Positions 57,187-64,000 of a stretch of DNA of 64,000 bases are shown one piece after another (the stretch's first letter is position 1; every line of letters begins with the position of its first letter). The stretch lies in NCBI GenBank assembly GCA_023014335.1, contig JAECYW010000016.1:62001-126000 (forward strand). The letters are read 5' to 3'. This stretch comes from Galerina marginata (lineage: Eukaryota > Basidiomycota > Agaricomycetes > Agaricales > Galerinaceae). Under the pieces are notes generated by a model that did no database searches, was not told the origin of the DNA, and saw nothing but the letters and a program-made list of their open reading frames with translations. A program made the position numbers and the translations under genes.

Positions 57187-60100
57187 TCAAATAGGCGCCT
57201 GCTTCCTCTTCTCCCTCACCTCGACCTCGAGCGCCTCTGCCTCTGCCAGGCGCCCCTGCTTCCTGTAAGTGGTTGCAAGATTTTCCATGCTTAAAAGGGT
57301 GTGAGGATGATTATCCCCAAGCACCCGCTTCCTTTTCTCCATCACCTCCACCTCGAGCACCTCTGCCTCTGCCCAGCGCCCCTGGCTCCAGTACGTGGAT
57401 GCAAGATTTTCCATGCTTGTGAGGGTGTGAGGATGTTCATCTCCGAGCACCTGCTTGCTTTTCTCCATCACCACCACCTCGAGCGCCTCTGCCTCTGTCA
57501 AGCGCCCCTGGTTCCGGTATGTGGACGCAAGATTTGCCATGCTTGTGAGGGTGTTAGGATGTTCATCTCCAAGCACCTGCTTCATTTTCTCGTGCACCAC
57601 CACCTGTAAAGCCTCTGCCTCTGTCCAGCGCCCCTGGTTCCTGTATGTGGCTGCAAGATTTGCCATGCTTCTGAGGGTGTCAGGATGTTCATCTCCAAGC
57701 ACCTGCTTTCTTTTCTCCATTACCACCACCTCAAGCGCCTCTGCCTCTGTCCAGCGCCCCTGGTTCCGGTATGTGGCTGCAAGATTTGCCATGCTGATGA
57801 GCGTGTCAGGATGTTCATCTCCAAGCACCTGCTTCCTCTTCTCCATCACCACCACCTGGAGTGCCTCTGCCTCTGCCCAGCGCCCCTGGCTCCAGTATAT
57901 GGATGCAAGATTTGCCATGCTTGCGAGGGTGCCCGGATGTTCATCTCCGAGCACCTGCTTTGTTTTCTTCATCACCACCACCTCAAGCACCTCTGCCTCT
58001 GACCAGTGCCCCTGTTCATTATAGACAAGTCCCATATGATTCAGTATAAATGCATCAATCTCTTCTGGATCAACTGAGGTTCTAGAGTTGGAGATATGCT
58101 GCAGAAGTGTACGTCGATATTTGTGGTCCTCGTCGGTGAATGTCCAAGAAATTGATAAGCAAATGATACTGAGTACACATTTCTGCATGACCTGTCGGTT
58201 TTCTTCTTCTATTGTGGTATGACTCCATTGTTGTACCAGCGGATGAATGCTGTAGGTGTGATTTTGATCATCATATTCAATAAGTGAATACGATCCAAGA
58301 CGCTTAATGACCTGCCCAAAGTCCCAGGACCAATCTAAACCTTGATTTCCTAGCTGGTTTAACAACTGTGTCACTTTATTCTGTAGTTCAGAATCCTCCA
58401 GTTGCTCTTGAGACACTGCTGCCTTTTCAAACATCTGCCCTGAAATTCCATCGTGATGTAGGATCGAGAAAATTTGCAGCAAGGATCTTGCTGCTGTGTC
58501 GAGTTTGTTGTAACTCAGTTTCCATGTTGTATATACTGCCCGTTCATATGGGTCCTGTTCTTGAAACTCTTTATTCTGTAACAATTTGTCGCGGTGTCGG
58601 CGATAGAGTTCTCGATATTGGCTTAATGATGAGTGACAATGAATGTAAGCACCAGCTTGGGAGACAGCCAAGGCAAAGTGGTGAAGTTCCTATGCCGTAC
58701 ATTAGTTTGAAACCATTCTCCAAAGATGCAAAATTACCTGTACAATTTCCTCTGCCAGTCCTTTATTTTGGTCGCTTTTTTCGGCGCGAGCCTGATTCAA
58801 GAGCAGGTTTGTTGCGTCTTCGTGATCCATCCCCAAAACCCTTTCATCTGCATTTTTTGCAGAAAGAATGCGCAGCTCTCGATTGCGTGTTGTAATCAGG
58901 ATATTCCCAGATACGCACTGTGGAAAGAATCTCTTCAGCTGCAAGTCGACATCATCTGCATTGTCAAAGAAAAGCAGCCAGTTTCCGTTGCGCTGGTTTG
59001 CAAGCCAATGAAGACACGCATCCGCTGATCGCTCAACATTTCTCGGAGCAACAGCCTCAAGATCTGCTCGAAGAGTTTGTTCATTGGTCGCGTCAATGTA
59101 GAAGACATCAGAGAAGCTGAAAATTAAAAATGAAATTGTCATCTCATGAATCGTGATTTCAGAGACGGTCAAACCATACCAGGTGGACTCCTTCACAAAT
59201 CTAAGAGCAAGCTGTGTCTTTCCGGAACCCCCAAGGCCGTGCAAAACGAAGACACGTTGGGTGTTAGAAGCTGACTCAAAATATTCTTGCATCTTATTAA
59301 GAATTTCCTTTCGGCCTATAAATGATGCCACTGGCGGCGGACAAAGTTTGCGTTTGGTGACATGTTGAACCGATGCAGTTGGAGGCCTAGGAGAAACTAG
59401 GGTAACAAAATTAAATTAAAATTAAGATTTACATGAGAGATTCGTCCGTACTGAGTTGCTCAAGTAGAAGTTGCCCTTTCGGGACTCGGATCGCACTAAC
59501 CAACACGGCGAGCTTTGGTTCAACTTCTTTGTCCGCCAAATAGTTTGTGGTATGAGCTTCCACGTTGCTGAGTTTCTCCGATTCAGACAGCTTTATGCCC
59601 TGCATTCCCTGCTCGACGTTTAGTCGAAAATAGGTGTTCGGCAAGTTGGCGAAGTGACGCAACATGTCCTGGTGCGTATTTTCACAGTCCGTGGCAATGC
59701 TCTTGAGCGCGTCGATCACATCCGTCGGTATAATTTGCTGAAAAAGCCCAGGTTTCTCGATGGCGGTTACTTCAGCCTTTCCAGTACCGATGCTCAACAA
59801 GCACCCGATTTGACGACCGCTAAATATATCTCTGGCTTCTTCCAGCACCACCTGACTTGGATTATTCCGGCCTAGTCCCCCATCGATAAAAGGTTGACCG
59901 CGCCCAATTTCAACGCGCTTAAAGAAAGTGGGTGCTGCGGAAGTTGCTCTAGCGGCCTCCCAAATCTTGCAGTTAGAATGTGTTTTGTTCGACTCATATG
60001 TCCTGAAAAGCACTGGAATGTTTGCGTTCATGTTGTGGGCGTTTTTGGCGCAGACAAAGCTAATGAGTATTATTAATATTCGAAACTGACTGCATAGCGA

Positions 60101-60444
60101 AGCAATATACTGAGTACGCACGTTCGACAGACTCCTTCTTGATTATCTTCTAACAAGAGTGATTCGGGATCGCCAGTTACGCTCCGTACCACAGATTTGA
60201 GAGCTTTTTCGAGTGTTGCCGCTTTGAATTTCCCATCTCCCCATTGCTTCCTGTCTGAGAAGACTTTTTTCGCCAGAGAATCGTAGTGCTCGATTGCGGT
60301 GTCTACATCCATCCGAAGGCGCCCAAGCATCAAAGCAATTATCCTGTAATTTACAAATTTCGTATAAGTAATATGACGGTGATCGTAGATATGTAACGCG
60401 GCGCACCCTCCAGTACTAGTACCCCCAATAAGATCGAAGTAATC
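57187..60444 (-). pseudogene. Patatin-NB-ARC-TPR receptor copy 2, truncated at the 5' end
   Basis: Remaining exons are 60444(partial)-60407, 60343-60122, 60059-59433, 59386-59180, 59116-58738 and 58689-57187. Every internal exon has the same length as in the complete paralogue, and all introns are conserved. Lost are exon 1 and the start of exon 2, that is the start codon and the DGGGIRG loop. The patatin elbow GTSTGG and the DGG motif remain. The P-loop GLGGSGKT, Walker B LLFFDNADD and about six TPR units are intact, with no stop or frameshift in about 3 kb of coding sequence. Upstream of the breakpoint the frame stays open for about 27 codons without an ATG. A patatin domain lacking the glycine loop should be catalytically inactive. 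It may be a recent pseudogene or a chimeric gene with a new first exon. Confidence 0.85.
57200..58020 (-). repeat. 126-bp coding repeats (TPR array of NLR copy 2)
   Basis: Six 42-residue units as in copy 1, but the units of copy 2 resemble each other at least as much as their positional counterparts in copy 1. Unit order and sequence have therefore been reshuffled since duplication. Confidence 0.85.
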
Positions 60445-61432
60445 CGGATACCGTCCACTTCGATTTATGAACGTATCGTGTACACCGCTATGGCAGAATT
60501 GTGTACACCCGTTTGTAACTAATTGCTAATTCATGCATGACCTGCCCCTTCAAATCATCATGTTTAAGCTGTGAATTGTATGCCCAGACCCAATGTCTCG
60601 GAAGCTCCCACTTGTTCACACGTACTCAACCCGACCAAATGTAAATATTTGACATGAGGATGTGCTTTCTCGTGGACGCTCGGAAATCATAGTTCAATTG
60701 TGCATGGGAACATTACGAGCTCTCAGTTTCATAACTGATTGGAGTAAACTTACAGGAGCGGACCCTTTCTAATGTGTTGGGGCTCACAATCACTACAGAA
60801 CCTCCAGATTTCGTCATCTGTTCTTAATAACAACCAGGCCCGAAGGCTGCAATTAAATTTACATTTCGGTAGCTGTTTAAATTTCCGCCCCGCATCAATT
60901 GCTCGTGTGTACAACTGCGAGCTTTATCCCCAGCGTTGGCGCCGATTATTCAAAAGAACGGAACAGCCGCGATTTTCGGAGCAGGCGAGATGCATTGTCG
61001 GTCCTCAACAGGGAGGAGGGAAAGCACGACGCGTTGATGAAGGAGGCGCGTGGGTTGGGCGCGAGAAGTGACTCCCGCGTTCGTCTTCGAAAGGACGGAG
61101 TCTCGAAATTCGGAACATTCTGTGGGGACTCGGATCTTCGGATCAGCACAGTTCGGACTCTCAAATTGAGGAGTGTTCCGAAAGAATTCGGTGCACGTGC
61201 TCTGACGATTTTCATTTGGTGGATCTATATTTAGAAAGACCAGCGTCAGTTTTTTGGCGCTTATAATGTAACTTTAGAATGACTAGGTGATTTAAGTGAA
61301 TAACAGGGTGATATTGTTTTCAAGAGTCAAGATTGATATATTATTAATATTATTGAGATAATTATTGAACCGTTGAAGCCAATAACGCTTTCGTCTAATC
61401 CGCCATCATCACTCCTACCGTCAACTACTACA
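60445..61432. other. Segment beyond the duplication breakpoint, no gene found
   Basis: It starts with two GTGTACAC-type motifs about 30 nt apart and then holds only short overlapping frames on both strands (60.9-61.2 kb). The sequence before 61433 is the AT-rich promoter side of the next gene. Confidence 0.4.
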
Positions 61433-61891
61433 ATGTCTATCCAATCCAACTCTTCCATCGGTCCAATGCACTTCAGGCTTGCGTGGCTCGACACATGCTA
61501 TCCGGCGAATAGGAGTGGTCGTCTTGCGATGGAACGGATCGTCCAACAAGCCATGACATTTTTAAAGGTCGATTTGGTTGGGGCCTATGGCTGGGACGCG
61601 ATCGAGGATTCAATTGTCGTCATCAGGTGAGTCTTTATTGACTTTTCGAATCTCGCTCGCTCACCTACATGCAGCTCTGATTTCCACGCGTCGAAGACCG
61701 AAGGCCACCATCATTGGACTGGACGACTACATCAAAGCGATGGTCATTACCTGGGGGGATTGCACATATTCCATCCTTTGAACCCGGACGACACGCCGGA
61801 CTACCAAGATAGGGAGTTGGACAACCAGGATTCGTTCTGGGTACAGGAGGGGTTAGACCACTACCGGAGCAGGTTGAGGTATCTGGACTGA
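61433..61891 (+). CDS. Small two-exon protein of unknown function (136 aa)
   Basis: Exons are 61433-61626 and 61675-61891 with a 48-nt intron (GTGAGT...TGCAG); together 411 nt. The start ATG has an A at -3 (ACAATGTC). The protein reads as a compact globular domain: MHFRLAWLDTCYPANRSG, then YGWDAIEDSIVVIR, then a histidine-rich centre (KTEGHHHWTGRLHQSDGHYL), then a tail rich in Asp, Tyr and Arg. There is no signal peptide or membrane segment. The histidine cluster could bind a metal, which is only an inference. No family recognised. Confidence 0.65.
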
Positions 61892-62762
61892 ACAGAGGAA
61901 GCCATATGGAATACGCCCGGTATGTTATAGCTTTGATTTGATTATTTTGAGTTCTTAAGCATTTGAAGTTTCTATTTTCTCTTCGTAGAGCGGATAGGAT
62001 TGCAAATGTTGTTATATTTGAAGTTGGATCTTGGTAGAAAGTTGTTGGACACTTGTTGAATTTGTGCGATAGAGCTCATCGTTTTGAGTCCGTGATGTAT
62101 GATGTATTCCGTAATTGTGGGGTTCCCTTCTTGTTAATCTGCTTTGAAGTTGGAGTATGTACAATAATCTACATAGAAAGTGTAATACGAAATTGAGTGA
62201 CTATTGGACGAAGGTCGTGAAATGTTGATGTGCGAATTTAATGGGTACTAAAATAGGACAAACTGCCATCTAAGGTAAGTTAGATTTCGAATACTACTTC
62301 GGGGCTCGCACCAGTTCCTCGGATTGCTCTGTCAGAAATGAGAAACCTGAACTGGGAGGTTCGTTGTGTTTTCTGGGACATATCGATGCAAATGCGGGAC
62401 TGGATTTAATTTACACTTCCTTATCAGGCCTTCTGTTAGGGAGAGAGATGTGTCCTGAAATGCGTTTGGAGTCGAACTGTAGAACTGAACACTTGACGGG
62501 ATTCGAACCTTTCCCGTTCAATTGTCCACATCGACACTTCTGCAAAATGCTGCGGTGAATATGTATAAAGCCACTCGTTCACCTGTGCATTTGTACGTCC
62601 AAACATGAATGGACGTTATGGGAGCAATCGCGCTGGAGCGACCTTATCTTATCTCATTGAGTAACTCGATCTTATCTGCGTAGTTACTTTCAACGTGTAT
62701 AGATATTTCCTGCCGCAACATTATTGAACATAGCCCTGGCCCATGACAAATTACCTCGAAAG
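61892..62762. other. Intergenic region between two convergent small genes
   Basis: AT-rich, and it probably contains both 3' untranslated regions. A stretch about GGGATTCGAACCTTTCCCG at 62498-62516 resembles a tRNA T-loop but no cloverleaf can be built. Nothing else is supportable. Confidence 0.45.
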
Positions 62763-63489
62763 CTATTCTATGGGAAGATCGACCCCCGTGATGACCTCGA
62801 CAATTCGTTGGTCGACTTCCTCTGGCCAGCTGAAGACGAATTTTAAAATTCGGCCAGAGTCGTCTTGCTCTACGTCGTCCTTCGTTGGGATCCCCCACCG
62901 CGCACGTATCTCTAAAATCTTGTCGACTATCTGCTCATCACTTTTGCCCTCGTTTTGAAGTGTCTCTATCACTGTAAACAAGCCGAAGTTGCCGAAAATC
63001 TCCACATTGGACATCACCCTTCGAACTTGCTTCAAGAAGTATGCCCTGAGGGAATTCCCAGTGTAACTAGGGCCTTATAGTCGCAGAAACTCTCATCAGG
63101 AGAGTCAAAAAGTGTAAGGAAAAACTGATATTATTTACCTTCCCCATCGGTTTGCTCTGCATGGTCTAGTCATTAGGGTGATGATGATGGAGAGAATTCG
63201 AACAAGACATACCATTTTTGGCGGCAAATCTTCCATCTGATCTGGATCTCCATCCTCGCAATAACCGGATCAGACAGTACTCGATGACATCTTCGAAAGC
63301 TGGAGTGGCGATCAACTCGAGATAAGTCCTCCGTGCGTTGTGATCGTTGATGTCGTTGGGATCCGAGAGAGAGAGGAATACTTGGTGAGTGACGTCCTGA
63401 AGCGCCAGAGTTTCCAAGGATGCGGTATCCTGAATATTGGAAAAGTAGGCCAAAACCGCCGCTTGAACGCGCTCGTCGATGTCTGACAT
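62763..63489 (-). CDS. Three-exon protein of unknown function (204 aa)
   Basis: Exons are 63489-63213, 63165-63139 (a 27-nt micro-exon) and 63073-62763; the sum is 615 nt in frame. The start context is good (AAGGATGTC). The protein begins MSDIDERVQAAVLAYFSN and is largely helical and acidic. The second half contains YTGNSLRAYFLKQVRRVM, then EIFGNFGLFTVIETLQNEG and IRARWGIPTKDDVEQDD. No signal peptide, membrane segment or recognised catalytic motif is visible, so it is probably cytosolic. The micro-exon is inferred from splice signals; skipping it breaks the frame to the third exon only if the acceptor at 63074 is wrong. No family recognised. Confidence 0.65.
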
Positions 63490-64000
63490 CCTTCAGGTTG
63501 GGCGTGGTGAGGAATCTGGGGATTACAATCTAATTTCAAGCGGGTCAACGTCTGAAATTTATATTCTCCCACATCCTTCCTGTTCCCCTGTACAATTGCG
63601 GTGTAATTGTAGGGTCAAACACGGCCGCTGTTTTCCAGGGCAGAACAGCCCGAATCCAACCGTTCATATTTACAGCCAAGAGCTCAATTCCAAGTAAGTG
63701 TTTACAACAGATGTCGTTTCTTAGTGTTGCTCTTGTAACAATTCCAAAGCAAATCACGTATACCTCATGCGCGCAGTCACAGTTAGTATTCAATTGTGCG
63801 CCAGGACTCGTCAGGCCTGCGGAACAATTGGTCGGTACTTATATTTACGGCTGACAACAGAAGCCTCGCTAAAAATTAAGTGAACGTTCTTTCTCTCTAC
63901 CGCCACCGCCTCCCAAAACATCTCATTTCCACTCAAGTGAGCGCCCACAATTTCTGAGTCAATATTTGTTGGAATGACCACCTCTCCACCAGGTATGGTT
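63490..64000. other. Trailing segment without a supported feature
   Basis: Upstream region of the three-exon gene; short frames on both strands, none convincing. Confidence 0.4.

Larger units (their letters stand above)
54150..60444. repeat. Segmental duplication copy 2 of the patatin-NLR region
   Basis: Collinear with about 21600-27806: the decayed ORF region, the dispersed repeat, about 0.9 kb of 3' flank and the NLR itself. The right breakpoint is sharp: identity ends after GATCGAAGTAATC at 60444. In copy 1 the matching block continues directly from the repeat block at 17.4-21.5 kb, whereas here about 10.8 kb of other DNA (43.3-54.15 kb, including two transposons) separates the two parts. 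Confidence 0.8.

Noticed and set aside
62490..62520. tRNA-like T-loop (GGTTCGAATCC on the minus strand)
   Set aside because: No matching D arm, anticodon arm or acceptor stem could be formed, and the pairing around the loop is displaced from a T stem.

Overview
The window looks like nuclear DNA of a mushroom-forming basidiomycete (Agaricomycetes). Genes are split by GT-AG introns of about 40-65 nt. The large genes are fungal NLR (NOD-like receptor) proteins with C2-NACHT-ankyrin or patatin-NB-ARC-TPR architecture, and a DD34E Tc1/mariner transposase also has mushroom-style short introns. The species cannot be named from the sequence. Gene density is low: about ten supportable protein genes in 64 kb, in a matrix of old repeats, segmental duplications and DNA transposons. 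Exon structures were assembled by hand from splice signals and reading-frame continuity. For the main genes the exon lengths sum exactly to a multiple of three.

Left part (1-8.2 kb): a tandem pair of tiny genes (1993-2181 and 3670-3876, minus strand) encodes secreted, Kex2-type prepropeptides with a C-x-C-P-C-C core. A 1.7-kb transposon-like element with inverted ends interrupts the promoter side of the second copy. A degenerate TTAGGG-like tract lies near 6.6-6.75 kb.

8.2-16 kb: a 12-exon C2-NACHT-ankyrin receptor (1200 codons). It holds a 0.5-kb hAT-like element in one intron and a 3.05-kb element in another, yet the frame is intact.

17.4-28 kb: repeat-rich DNA leading into a complete patatin-NB-ARC-TPR receptor (24554-28035, 1045 aa). 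Much of this block is duplicated further right: 17.7-21.4 kb corresponds to 38.1-43.3 kb, and 21.6-27.8 kb corresponds to 54.15-60.44 kb. The second copy ends in a truncated receptor (57187-60444) lacking its start and patatin glycine-rich loop, but with every remaining exon open.

28-38 kb: mostly gene-poor. It holds a pyrimidine-rich tandem duplication (29.3-31 kb), a 1.2-kb inverted-repeat element (33.7-34.9 kb) and one small two-exon gene (37.5-37.9 kb).

43.9-50.2 kb: a nested transposon. A 3.74-kb element with perfect 64-bp terminal repeats carries a five-exon DD34E transposase and, converging on it, an intact four-exon gene of unknown function (481 aa). Its left terminal repeat is split by a younger 2.45-kb element with perfect 35-bp ends and a 6-bp target duplication. 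The right end (61.4-63.5 kb) has two small spliced genes of unknown function.

Together the picture is a receptor cluster of the kind used by fungi for non-self or pathogen recognition, evolving by segmental duplication, internal repeat turnover and transposon insertion.
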